Source: Dasyornis broadbenti
Lineage: Eukaryota > Chordata > Aves > Passeriformes > Dasyornithidae
DNA length: 64,000 nt
Reading direction: 5' to 3'
NCBI GenBank assembly: GCA_013397935.1
Contig: VZRN01005622.1
Span: 4,156,349-4,220,348, forward strand
In this document: positions 25,239-37,455 of the stretch, in pieces
Numbering within the stretch: the first letter of the stretch is position 1
Layout: each line of letters starts with the position of its first letter
Notes under the pieces: model-generated
Told to the model about the DNA's origin: nothing
Database searches by the model: none
The model's input: the letters and a program-made list of their open reading frames with translations, nothing else
Made by a program: the position numbers and the translations under genes

Positions 25239-25695
25239 GATTGAGGAATGGAGATTGTGGTCAGTCCATAATCATTCCTCTCTGCTGCTTCTTACTCCTC
25301 ACAGTTTTCCCCAGCTCCAGCATGGGTCCTTCCCGCAGGCCACAGTCCTTTGGGATAAACCCTTCAGGAAAATCCAGTTCCTTCAGGCCGCAGTTGCTTC
25401 ATGTCCTGTCCCCCTGCTCCAGCACAGAGTTCTCCATGGCTGCAGTGCGGTTATCTGTTCCACAGGCTGCTTCAGCATCTAGAGCACCTCCTCTTCCTCC
25501 TCCTTCTCCCTCACCTTGGTGCTCACAGGGCTGTTTCTCACGCTATTTTCGGTCTGTTTTCCCTCTGTCCAGCATTTTCTCCCCTTCCTTAACTATGTTT
25601 TCCCAGCAGTGCCACCAGTTTGGTTGATGTCCCTCACAGATGTCACCCCTGCAGCTCCCTTGTTGCCAACACCTTGACACAGACACTTCAGACTT
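25239..25695 (-). mobile_element. ERVL-type LTR fragment, minus orientation, 3' part missing (copy B)
   Basis: The left part aligns by eye with copy A at 8.24-8.5 kb: 'ttgtggtca.tccataa', 'ctccagcatgggtccttccc' and 'gggataaacc' occur in the same order. The right part contains blocks expected near the family's 5' end when read on the minus strand, such as CACCCCTGCAG at about 25638. The R/U5-side third present in copy A is absent. The 128- and 96-codon frames here are by-products of the LTR and not genes. Confidence 0.7.
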
Positions 25696-25961
25696 CTGTG
25701 CCATCATCCCTCTTTGCTTGTAGCACTTTTAATGTTTTGCAGTGCTGGCTTCCCCACTTCAAATCTCATATTTACTTGCAATCCATCAATAACCTAATTT
25801 AACATTGGATCTTAACAATTAAGCTGAAAATGTGTTCTTTGAAGCTTGTACTTGTGGGAGGTGTGTGGGATTTGCTTCACATGTGACAACTGTATGAGCT
25901 GCCTAATATCATTTACTATCCCTCACTAGTAGAGGTAATTCCTGATTCTCCCTCTCTGGGG

Positions 25962-26033
25962 AAAAAAGAAAAAAAAAANNNNNNNNNNNNNNNNNNNNNN
26001 NNNNNNNNNNAAAAAAAAAAAAAAAAAAAAAAT
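25962..26033. other. Assembly gap (32 N) inside a poly-A tract
   Basis: Ns occupy 25979-26010 and are flanked on both sides by A runs, the right one about 21 bases long. The true length of the A tract is unknown. Unlike two other small gaps in the window, no duplicated flank is evident. Confidence 0.9.
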
Positions 26034-26189
26034 CCAGGATTTTACAAGCTCTGTTACATCCTGCACTCATCAACATTATGTTAAGAGTAATGAGGCTTAT
26101 TTTTTTAATAAATCAGCAACAAAGCACTCAACCTCTGATGCCCACTGGACAGACAGGAAAGCAAATTGCATTGTCTTTGAGGATGCTGC

Positions 26190-26384
26190 ATGCCATGCCC
26201 TACTTAAAGGCTCCCCAGGGAAGTGGTCACAGCCCCAAGGCTGCCAGAGTTCAAGAATGTTTGGACAATGCTCTCAGGCACATGGTGTGACTCTTGGGGA
26301 TGGTTCTGTGCAGCGCCAGGTGCTGGACTTGATGATCCCTTTGGGTCCCTTCCAACTCAGCACATTCTGAGATGCTATGATACT
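26190..26384 (+). mobile_element. CR1 LINE 3' end
   Basis: Shows the typical CR1 3' UTR: CACAGCCCCAAGGCTG, 'gttcaagaatgtttggacaatgc', 'ggacttgatgatccctttgggtcccttccaactca', then the terminal repeat-like 'attctgagatgctatgata'. Truncated at the 5' side as most CR1 copies are. It encodes no protein. Confidence 0.88.
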
Positions 26385-26807
26385 ATTTCATAAGCAGCTT
26401 GTGAAAATTAGTATTTAGTTCTCCATCTTAATCCATCAGATATTTATCAAACTGGGCTGTGTGCTGTGAGACTTAGCTCAATGATCATATCTCATTATTT
26501 ATTTGAGTAATTCTGTAGTGATGGGGAGTTGCTCTGTGCTTCCCTGCTGCAGCTCCTCAGTGAATGTGGACCTGGGCAGGGAGGGAGGAACATTAAACAT
26601 AATATTCCACTACTGTGCCCCCTGGGAATAGAAATAAACGGGAGTTACAGCCAGGTAACTTTAAAGGATTTGGAGGAAGAATTTTGTCTTGACTTGGGTA
26701 AAAGTAGGAGGACACACAGGATGCACCCTTGTCTCTTAAACACGAAGGAAGCGGTGCCTCAGCTTTGTGCAGCATCCCTGTTTTGTTTGGAAATGCACAA
26801 ATGGAAA

Positions 26808-26905
26808 TCTCCATCTTACAGGTGGGATTTTGAGCCACTGAGTAAATGATTTGTCCAAAGTCACGTTGCTCTGAAAAAGGAGCTGCATTTGGATTTTTGG
26901 AAACT
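26808..26905 (-). mobile_element. MIR-family SINE fragment, minus orientation
   Basis: Matches by eye the reverse complement of the MIR core: 'catcttacaggtggga' (core 'cattttacagatgagga'), then 'gagccactgagtaaatgatttgtccaaagtcac' (core 'gaggcacagagaggttaagtgacttgcccaaggtcac'), then a GAGCTG...GGATTT block. MIR is a tRNA-derived SINE mobilised by L2-type LINEs and is ancient in amniotes. The divergence here fits that age. Confidence 0.68.
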
Positions 26906-26909
26906 TGAG

Positions 26910-28860
26910 CCAAAATCTTTTTCTGTGTTCTATTTTTCAAAAAGCAACCAAATCAAACCAAGAACAAAAAGTCATTGATATTGCAAGGGAATGTGAATAT
27001 TACAAATCCATCCATCGCTTATTGGAATTAACTTCAACAGTTATTAAAATGCACACAGATTTAGGCAGTCATTCAAATGTATATTTTTGTATGTATTTGT
27101 GTTTAAGTAGGATAAAGCTCAACAGTGCTTGTTCTCTGAAGTTTGACCTGGACTTGTTTCTAATTTATGAACCCTAATATTTAGTAATTTAAAGGCTAAT
27201 GTTGTTTATAGATGTTGAATCCTAATAATTCTTTTCTATTGTATAAATATGTATTTACATTGGAAAATCCTTATGAAGCTGAATTAAATGCAAATGTAAA
27301 TATCAGGGATAATTTTCGCACATTTTCAAACATATACCAGAAGGGAAGAGTAAAATTGGTCATTATGAGTACATAGTGATGAAAAATGGCTAGACACAAT
27401 AAAGGATAATTTCTTTGGTTTCCAGAGCATAATGGAGTATGAATCATATTTAAAATTAATGACTGAGAAGACAGATCATGATTTGAATGTCATCAGCAGC
27501 TATTTTACTCCTCCCTAGAGCTGCAACAAGCCTTTTATGAGAGATGAGTCCCTGCAAACAAGCCCTGCTAAGCTGTCTGAAAGCTCCTAATTTATAACAG
27601 AGCTTTAAGAAATGTTTTATTTTTACTTTTTTCCATGCTTGGAGAGAGGGTAGCAGCCTGGGATCACCATCTTGCTGGCCAGCAAGTAATGTGCACTTAT
27701 TTGTTTGCAAGTAATCTTTCAAACGTAACTTTTTTGAGGGATAACGTTGGCAGTGCATGTCCATGTTATTGTTTCTAAGTGAACCTTTGAATTCTGTTAC
27801 TGTGTATGTAGGGTAGACATTAAGTAAAGATAATGAGTCAACAATGAGTCTTTTTCAGGAAAACGGCATCCTGATGATTTTGACAGGAAGAGATATTGAG
27901 AAGCAATGAAAGGGAAAAATCGGGGTGGTTTTTTTAACTTCTACATGTATGTAAAGTAATTCTGTTTCCAGCAGCAGCAACAGTCCTGAGTTGAAAGTTG
28001 AAGCCTGCTATTGGAGATCAAACTTGTACTAAAAGATGAAGCACACCTTTTGTTTCAAAGCAGTGCAGGTGAGACCTTTCCTGACATTCAAACTTTGTGT
28101 TTACTGAAGGTGTTATGTACTTTCAGTTCACAGGTTGTCCTTAAGCTGTTGGAGTTATTACAGCGGTGTATTACCTTTCATTCTACCCACCAAATCTCTC
28201 ATGGCTCATTGGCCGTGCACAATGATGTTCTGCGAGATTGTTTTCATTTTTTCAGTAACTTGTATCACAGAGTATCTCAGATTTAGCCATAACTCTTATT
28301 TTCACTGACAGGCTCCTCTCTCCTCTTCCTTTTGGAGCTGGCTCTTGAGGGGAGCACTCATAAAGCATGGCCACTTAGGATCTCATTTTAAAAGACCTGC
28401 CAAATTACACCTTCAAATAGGCACGAAGGCAGGATCCCAAGTTGAAAGCAGGCATTGGAATGGTTTATTTTTACAAGCAGAGATAGACCAAAAGGGATAC
28501 TTTCATGTATAATACCTAAAATAATAGTTGGGCTGCTGTTTCAGTACATCATTCTTTATGCTGCACTGTCCTATTTATAGCCTTGTAATGTCAGAAAAAA
28601 ACACTTTCTGTTGTATTTAGGTTCTCATATTTTATGGCAATATCTAGAAAGACACAGAAGCAATTCTGCTAAAGGTAGCTGAAATTTTGTTGAAAAATGT
28701 TCCCCTTCACATCATTACAGTATATTGTTTTGCAGGAGCTGAAATGGGTGCAGTGAAAGTTAAGAACTCTGGTGATCTGTAGCCTGGCAACTACAGCAGT
28801 GGCCTGATATTTGGAAGGCACAGACATGCTCAAGTTATTGCTGTGGTGAAAAAAATTTCT
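26910..28860. other. Non-coding DNA, no gene seen
   Basis: AT-rich with no recognised repeat. A 102-codon minus-strand frame (27456-27764) has no recognisable domain. Confidence 0.5.
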
Positions 28861-28863
28861 GGG

Positions 28864-28960
28864 GATATATATAGAGGTATATGTGTATATATGTATATAC
28901 ACACATGCATGCATACATAAATGTATATATTTTATATATATATATGTGTGTATTATATGA
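28864..28960. repeat. AT/GT alternating tract with perfect inverted repeat
   Basis: Almost entirely alternating purine-pyrimidine DNA made of TA, TG and CA steps. It contains GTGTATAT (28883-28890) and its perfect reverse complement ATATACAC (28895-28902) separated by 4 bases, followed by an ATGCATGCAT palindrome at 28905-28914. Such sequence can extrude a cruciform and is unstable in replication. It encodes nothing. Confidence 0.85.
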
Positions 28961-31900
28961 AATAGTGGCAACAAATTTAAATAATCTCTCTCCATGCTAT
29001 TTTTGTTCATTTTAGGGCACAGAATCCTCACTACACTACTCACTACTACATTCTGTCATCTTTTTAAATACATCCAAAACCAAGAATTTGAATACACCCC
29101 TCCCCCTTCAAATATTTTGTATATTTTTTTGATAGGCTTACTTCTAATTTTAGTGTGATGAAAAGCTGTGTCAAAACATTGGAACTTAAAAAAGAAAAGT
29201 GACTGCTGTCTCTTGATCAGTTTTAATGTCATTTTCCAGTCTCATTACCAAGGAGGCTCGTGAATACATGGAGTAACCCTCTGCTCCTGGTGACTCCTCA
29301 GGTAACGAAGCACGAGGACTAAAGGAAAGTACTCATCTTTTACACATCTTGTAAGGGGTGCTAATGGTGGGGAAGTTCATGGGGACATGAATAAATGGAA
29401 GGCATCCTCCTCTGGTGTAGGAAGACGACCAATGGAAGTTATAAAACTGCTGCTCCTAGAGGTAGTTGTGTCTTGGCAAATCTCTGTTGCTCTTTTTGTT
29501 GGATATAAGCCACACCTGACACAACACCGTCCTGTGTAGGAGTGGGTCTGATGGCTTAGAAAGGCAACCCAAATTATGTATGAACAGCCAGTTCCAATGC
29601 TTATAGAAACACATTAGAAAAACATTACACAGAAGCAATAATTTGAGATCCCAAACACGTTTTTTCCCCATTAACGATATTTTAAAATGCAGAAAGCACT
29701 TCTGTGAAGCATGAAGGATGGTCAGGGTTAGCTAATGAGGCTGATAGGTACAATTGCTGCATGCTTGATCTGCCTTGGATCCTAATGCTTATTTGGACAT
29801 GCCTTATTATTGTGTGGGTGTTAAGTCTGTCCAAGCTCATAATCAATAGATATATGGTCTTTCACAGTGTTTATGTCTCTGTTTTGGAAAATTTGGAACA
29901 AGTGATCAGGATGTAGTTTGCAAGGTCCATCCTGGAAATTTCTCATGGACAATCTGAGCAAACTAATTGCTGGCATTAACATGGGAGTCTTATGAGCTAT
30001 GATAACGATACAGATAGTGAAACCCCCACCTTTGGCCATCACTTTGTTACCTACAGGGTCAGCAAAGAATTTATTCAACCCTGAGTTGCATTTTATAATT
30101 GGCTATTTGTATCTGGGAAGATTGTGGTACTGTAGAGTATCTTCAGATATCACTCATTGACTGTAAAGGGGCTTTAAGTGCATCAGAAAAAAGAATGGTG
30201 GGGGCACATTGTCAAAGTGTGTTGAGAAATGTAGAGTCAAAACTCCCAAAATTTTCAGTCACAGTTCTTCGAGCTTTAGAGGAAACAGTCTGAACTGACA
30301 GCTTAGCAATGGCTTAGCAGATTTATAAAAATTGTATATCAACAAAATGGTGATAACTTGACGTTGCATGAACTTACTGGACCAAGCAGGGCAGTGCTTT
30401 GCTAAATGTAGCTCTCTTTTGGTGATATGACTCCTCAATCTCACAGAAGGACAGCAACATTCAGGCTGCGGTATGAAATGCCTGGGGAGAGTACAATTTT
30501 AATTTAAGCTGTTTTTTGCAAAAGCTATCGACTTGGGTTTAGGCAGTTTGAGTTAATTATCCCAGGCACAGAGGCATAGGTGTCTGTCAGTGCTAGAAAG
30601 TTAAAATGATGCCCACAGCAAAGAATTTGCCAACATCTCCAGTGTGAACTGTGACTTACTGCTCCATCAGACCCAGGCCCCTTTTCCAAGAGGGCTCTTG
30701 TGCAGTTGGTAGGAGCCTCTGAGCTGACCAGGGGTGATTTTCCTGCCATTTCACACCCACAGAGATGCTAGTTCTCCATTTTTAAAAACACATTCCTACA
30801 GCCAGTCACCTGCAAAAGGTGGAAAAAATTATACCAACATCCAAGAGGTGGCCAGGAAGAGTTTCTTAAAGCATCCCTTATTTGTTCTACTGATTTAAGC
30901 CGAGAGTTGCTTAGCAGGACCAGTTCTCGGTTGCTATCAGCCCAAGGGATTACTGGGTTTCCACTAAGGCATTCCAGTAGTTTTGGTTAGATGTTTTAGC
31001 TGTAAGAAAATTAGAATAGACCTGAGTTTTGATCATCTCAGTCTAAAATGTGATGCCAAATCTCCTTCTCGCAGGTTGCCTGCAGTGGCATGGCTCTTTG
31101 CATACTTTTAGGGATCATGGGAATGCTCCTGTTTGTAACAGCTCTGCCAGTAACTTCAGCTAAAATCAAAAGTCCACTATGGTAAAAAAAAACTCTGGAC
31201 ACTCAGCACACACCCTCAAGATTACGTAGCTGTGGCCACCCTCCTCACTGTGCTCTTTTTCCTGGACAAATGAGAGTAAAGAGATTGTTATCTTTTGAGA
31301 AATTTTCAGAATAAAAGTACATATCAGCTTAGCTAAAGAAGAAATAAATCAAATCAGGTTTAAGTTATTCCAAGTGTTTTTCTTATCTTAATTAAAAAAA
31401 AAAAGAAGAAATCAAATGGAAACCAATTTTAAAAATAACCCAAACCCTCAACAATAGTAAAGAAACATAAAAAGAAATAATAAATAAAAAAATTATCTTC
31501 ATTTAGATTTTACCTTTCCAATTATTTCTGGCTCAAAAATTACTCCATGAATAAAATTCAGTGAAGTAGATGTAAGTTTTCCATTTAAAGAGTGGAAAGC
31601 AGTTGTAATTTTTTTTCCCCCCCCAAACTTCTGAAACCAGAGATTTCCAATCACTTTTTTAACATAATAATTGGAAAAGCATTCACTTACCCTGTTTTTA
31701 ATCTAGCTAGTAATGAGTTCACTCAAACTACACATTGATTTTATTATGAAAGTCTCAAGACCACTGTAAGCTTTAAAATCAGTCTAAGGATTTTGCTTTA
31801 AAAGAATACGATTTTACAAAATCAAAGTGAAATAACTCTATGACATTTTAGAATTTAATATTGTTTCAAAATATGTTATTTGGTGATAAAGCTTCAAGGC

Positions 31901-32758
31901 AAAAATTGCAGCCACAGCATGGCATAGCAGAGGGATATCTCAGTCATTCCTGCTTATCATGCCAGCAAACTGGTGAATCTCATCCAAAGATCTATAAACT
32001 CTACTCGTGGTGGATCTGGGCCATAACTTTGCTAAGACCTTGTCAAACTATACATGCTGTGCTTTTTATATTCCTGCAGGACATCCCATACACACTGGGG
32101 TATTTTTCTGGTTTCCCCAGGAGGAGCTGTGCCATTCCATTGTGGTTCTCCTAGGAAAACAGCATCCAGCACCTGTCTGTGCTTGGCAGAGGGCTGCAGC
32201 CTGCTCACTGCCTCCTCCTGGGCAGATTTTAGGGCAAGGACACAGCGCTGCTGTATATGCTGAAGGATTTGCTGTAAGATACTCCCAGGGGCTGGAATGG
32301 AAATGTAAACTCAGTGATCAGGTGATGTGGAAGAAAAGGAGAAACAAAAGTTGCTTTAGGTCTGCCCTGCTGCCTGCACACCGTCAGACCTTGTGGGAAT
32401 TTTAGATTAAGTTTGCTGCTTGAATTTTTTTGCTAGCAACAGGAGGGTACAGTATCAGGCAATTTTACAAGTGTGGCTGCTGCACTGAAATATTAAAAAT
32501 ATTTTTTTTTTCCTTGTACTTTTGACCTATGAGACAAGAAACTCCCTGTTCTGAGAATTAAAGCAGCAATGCAGTTTAGGTTTCAGCTGTGAGAAATGGA
32601 GAATTCTTGATATGACAATTGGTGGGTTAAGTATTTGTTTAAAAGCAAAACCAACATAGGCAGCTAAATTGCACCATCTGGAGCAAGAGGCAGATGTAAG
32701 CATCTTTATTTAAAAATCAGTTTCTTACTATTTATAAAAGATGTGTGGTATTAATTCA
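28961..32758. other. Non-coding DNA, no gene seen
   Basis: Mixed AT-rich DNA with an A-rich stretch at about 31391-31500. A 132-codon plus-strand frame (32007-32405) is among the longest N-free frames in the window, but it overlaps two other frames in the same region, starts in ordinary DNA and shows no domain, so it is not called as a gene. Confidence 0.45.
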
Positions 32759-32830
32759 CTCCTTTTTTTTTTTCTTCTTTTTCTTTTCAGGGAGCATCAT
32801 TCATGGGAAATAGCTTTGTGTAGACATCTG
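32759..32830 (+). other. Strong splice-acceptor-like sequence
   Basis: Nearly 30 consecutive pyrimidines (32761-32787) end in CAG at 32790. The sequence that follows has stops within 11-15 codons in the two better frames, so any exon would be a very short coding end or untranslated. There is no linked donor or upstream exon. It may be a chance T/C-rich tract. Confidence 0.2.
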
Positions 32831-35800
32831 GAATAGAAATTTCTTAATCTTTTAATATAATAAATCCAGAATAATTGCTAATTATTAATAGTCGAGATTG
32901 CTTAAGGACTTCAGATGAGCCGACAGCCTGAACAAAGCACAAGCAGATGCTTTAGACGGGCTGGAAGGAAGAATGATAATTGTAGGCAAAGCCAGGGAAG
33001 TGAACTTTTATTGTGGCAGGAACTGCAACATCACCACACTCCTCACCACCACACGCTGCACAAATTAGACCCATCCATTGACTACACCTAGGGAACCTTG
33101 TTTTCCAGCTGGTGCCATGGGCTCTTCAACTTTGGGCGTTATGAAACTGGGGCACATAAAACCAACAGTCATCTTCTAAATTTTATAGGGAAAGTGGTAT
33201 TTTCATAAGAATGCAGAGAGTTTGTTTGCACAATACTAATTTGTTGCCAGTGATTAATGAAATGGTAATCAGTTTATACAGGGCTTGACTGGCAAAATGA
33301 CTTTATTCATTCAGTGTTTACAGAAAAGGAACACATGAGAAATAATTTATATGTGATCCTCAGAAATTTGTTAAGCTTCATCCAAGTTGGTTCAAAGTGA
33401 ATATATAAATATAAGGATAAAATAAGGAAGTAATCTATGTATATTCAGGCAGAAGCAGACTATGATTTAGAGCCTCTTAGGATAGAAAATAATGAATGAA
33501 AAGACTGCTTAATTAAAACTTAACATTAAGTTGTGCTCTTTTATAAAGGTCCATCTAATTCTGTGCAGTTTTTTCCAGACGGAAGGCATGCAAAAGACAG
33601 ATTATGCTAACAGAAAGAAAGAAAAAACTTCAGTGAGACCAAGACAACCATTAATAAAGCAACCGTTAGCACATTTATAGAGCTTTGATAGAGGGAGATG
33701 TAGGAAAAGAAAGTATTTTAAAGAAGCTGCCACCAAGGAAACATAGAAAAGTTTAATTTTTAATATGTGGCTATCTTTTAATCTGAAGAACTCTGATTTA
33801 GCCCCAAACATAATTTATGATATGTGCAACTAAAATGTCTGCCTAAATATAAATGTACTGCCTATCTAAAGAAGGCTACTGGCTCAATTCTTGTGATGTG
33901 ACCTAACATACCAAGAAAGGCCAAAATTATTTGTTCTTCAGTGGATCTTGGTCTTTAGTGAACATGCAGTCAGCATCAGGAAGCTGGATTTATCGCAGTC
34001 TAAAAATTAGGCCCTGGCAATTCTGCTCAGTGAAATTTAATTTAGATTTAATTAGAGATGCACTGGAGTCAAGATACATGGCTCCAAGAAGGTGTTATTA
34101 ATACTGAAAGGGTAAAAGTTACCTTTGTTTTATTGGAACTCTCATTGACGGCGACCCGTGAAGATTTGTGTTTTGGGTTAGGCAGCTGCAGCCACCACGG
34201 GCTTAAACTCACCCGGGGCAGGCGAGTGCCCCTGTCAGCAGAGGGGCAGGAATGGCTCTGTCAGCAGCCATTCTGAGTACCTGGAGCCTGTCCTTCTGCT
34301 CTTGTCTAAACTTACTTTGTTACCTAACCCCGCTGCTTTTCACATTGATTTGTCGTAGTTATCCTCACACGTCCGAGGACAGAACCTGATTAACCTCTAT
34401 TGCCACTAGCTCTTTTATTTTTGTTTTATAATGACTAGTTATAATTTATAATGACTAAATGAAATTTGCAATGACTAATATATTATTCCTTCAAAAGTAT
34501 CAGTCTAAAAACTATCTGTGTATGTATTGTCAGAAAAACAGCTAAAATTCCTGTTGTGACTCAAACTAAAAGCAATAAAAATCTGGGTGAAAGAAAACCT
34601 AGCAACAGGTTTAATAAGGTAGCTTAATAGTCTCAAACTGTTTTCAAAATAGTCTAACTTCAATTAATATTTTTGAAAACAGATGATGTCCAGCACGGCA
34701 TAACTTTCTTCTCAGTTGGAAAAAACAAAGTCAGAAATTGATGTTTGCCCTAAACATTGACACTGCATTGTCTGGTGGTCTGAGAACGCTGTAACAGCAC
34801 TGGAATGGCTGAGGAGCATCTCTAAGCCCAATACTTTTTTCCTGTAGGACAATGATGTTAGAGGTTTATAAAGGATTGCTCTTGCAATACGGTTTCTTTC
34901 AGCAGTGTTGTGCAGTTGGGATATCTGTAGGTTGCTGGTTGACGCTTCTTCTCTCGATTGCAATTATACCTCTTTCATTACATTTAAGAGCTTTGCTACA
35001 GATGAGTAGCATGCGGTACTGGCTAAGGAGATGAGACTTTAATGAGATATAGAACATGCCAATGGAATGCATGGTAAATTGCAATGACACACTTGTGTTG
35101 GTAGCATGTGATGTTGTGGAATCAAATTCCTGACAAGACAATACAAACAAATGCCCTTCAGCAAGCCCCGAGTCACCCAGCTGGTTCCCAGATTGGTCCA
35201 GGAGGGCACGTGGGAGGCTGCTGGGAGGGAGGGAGGAGGAATGGGGTTATTTCCCTGTTCCGCTGTAAAATTTCATAAAAGTAATTTCATCCTTTTTCTC
35301 TGATTTTGCACAAGGGCATAATGAGGCATGGTATTACGTAGTTCAAGTTGTAAGTGCGATTGGTGCTGCAGAAGGATCTTCCAAAAAGTGTTGCATCTGT
35401 CTTAGACGCGCAGATTTTCAAACAGCTAAACAATAAAAACAACCAACAGTAGGCTGTGAGTGGTATGTGACTTGCTGTAACCTGGAGCCATGCACACTAT
35501 TTACTAAGCACCACTGAAAATTTCCATCTGGGAATACAAAAAAACAGTCTTCTCTTCAGCTCAAGCCGTGGCTGTTGAGCCTGCAGAAGGAAACAGACAG
35601 CAGCACCCCTGAGTATCTCTGACATTTTGACTTTCGTGCCTGGACTCCCAAATCACCCATTTTTTGTAAGGAAGAGTAAAAGTAATAACACTAATAATAT
35701 TGTTGTGAGTAGCTCACAAGGTTTGGAAGGGTTTGGTAACATCATTACTCTGTCTTGGGAGAGATTAAAGGAATTAAATGTTAGATTCCTAGCCAAGGAA

Positions 35801-37318
35801 TTCAGATTCAACAGACATAACCTAGGCTGGCATCGTTTGACGGGCAAAATGAAGCTATAAGTGTTCCAGTAAGATTGTTCCTCTTGGGTCCTTCTAACAC
35901 TCTCCAGGCTTCCTCTTGTGCTCCCCAAAATGCAGAGAAATCCATGTTAGAAAAGTAAAGCATGTAAACATCTTGTTTTTCTATCATGCCTTGGTAAAGC
36001 AGCCAGCTAATTAAAAATTGCAGCTTTCATCCATTCAGCCTTCCCAAAGCATCCTGAGTCTTGTGGTGCAAATGTATTTATAAGAAAAAAATTACATTTT
36101 ATCTCTTTATGAAGAGTTTGTTCATGTTTGTTTCACCTTACAGAATCTGGAAAGCAAAAGGTAAGGAAAGTTTGCAGTCCAAGTTATTGAGAAGCTGCAT
36201 TTTTTAAGGTACAAAAGTTTTCTAGAAAGATTTGAACTACAAATAACGTCAGAAATATTCAATCATTTGTAACATTTAATGAAATCCAGATGTCTTTTTG
36301 AACTTCATGGGTTGTCTTTCATATCTTTTGTAGAACTTAAACTAAAATCTAATCCTGGATACAAATTTACCTATTTAGGACAGATTTGAACCAGAGCACA
36401 TCATTAAAATTCCAGTTGCAGTATACTTGAGGGGAAAAAAATAAAAATTTGAAGAACAGGCAAGGCATCATCCATAACGTACCTCTAAGATATGTGAACT
36501 GCAAGTGAGGGCAGATGTTCTTAAGATATCTTTAAAGCAGATGACTCTGGCCATTCAGCTTCAGGAGCTGAACATTAGCTAGCTCTGGTTATCACACCAG
36601 ATGCCAAAGTGAGCTTTGCACCACGCTGATCTTCAGCATGCCTTCAGGGGTCAGACAGCTTCAGTGTGTCCCATGGTGGCTGTGCACACGCATTTGTGTG
36701 CTACGCAGTGTCGTTTACTAGTGATGTGCTCTCTTAGCTGCTTCTTGAAAGACCGGAATCACTGAATGACACAGCAGGAAGCACTTTCTTGTATTGGGCA
36801 GAGCAAGAGGACAGTGATAACATCTTCTTACAGTAGTGATGGAGCACAAGGAAAACCAGTTTAAGTGTGAGTGGAGGATTTTTGGGGTGCAGTTTGGTTT
36901 GTGTGGTTCTGTTGAGATTTGCAGGCTGGGTTAACGCACCCTGGGCACCCTCCTCTCCTAAGGTGCCTGCACTCACTGAGCTATCCCAGCACACCTTCCG
37001 TGCCAAGGCTGCACCGTGGCTGGGCTGCCATGGCAAGGCCAGGTAGGAAGCAGGACAGGCAATTTGAGCCCCAGAGAAGGTTAGACTGAGATTATCTCCA
37101 ATCCTGATGATTATCTCCAGCTGATGTTATCTCCTAGTGGCGAAGTGAGGCCCAGAGAACACCCTTGCTATTTCCTACGTGTGAGATGTTTTAAGAACTC
37201 CTTTGGACTTGCGGTACCTACCGTTTGTGTGTTTGCTTTTGGCAGGGAGCTGTTAGGAACAATAAAGATTTGTGGAGACTTGCTGTTTCTATACCAGCTA
37301 CTTCCTACAAAATATTAT
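32831..37318. other. Non-coding DNA, no gene seen
   Basis: Mostly AT-rich. A small GC- and CpG-richer patch lies at about 34140-34230, and GC rises around 35165-35250 and 36900-37080. No repeat family or coding sequence is recognised. Confidence 0.5.
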
Positions 37319-37455
37319 TTTCCCATCTTTAGGCAAAAAAAAAAAANNNNNNNNNNNNNNNNNNNNNNNNNNNNNNNNNNNTTTTTTTTCCCAATCTTAA
37401 GAAAAAAAAAAAAAAAAAACAAAAACAAAAAAAAAAGAACAAACAAAAAAAAAAC
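37319..37455. other. Assembly gap (35 N) in a homopolymer region with duplicated flanks, followed by an A-rich tract
   Basis: Ns occupy 37347-37381. Before the gap the sequence runs TTTTCCCATCTTTAGG into an A run. After it, a T run leads into TTTTCCCAATCTTAAG and a longer A-rich, CAAAA-interrupted tract to about 37454. The two TTTTCCCA.TCTT.AG blocks are near-duplicates, so the gap probably represents a misassembled A/T tract. Confidence 0.75.

Noticed and set aside
25241..25627. 128-codon plus-strand frame
   Set aside because: Antisense reading of LTR copy B.
32007..32405. 132-codon plus-strand frame
   Set aside because: Overlaps two other frames of the same strand, has no domain and no promoter or splice context.
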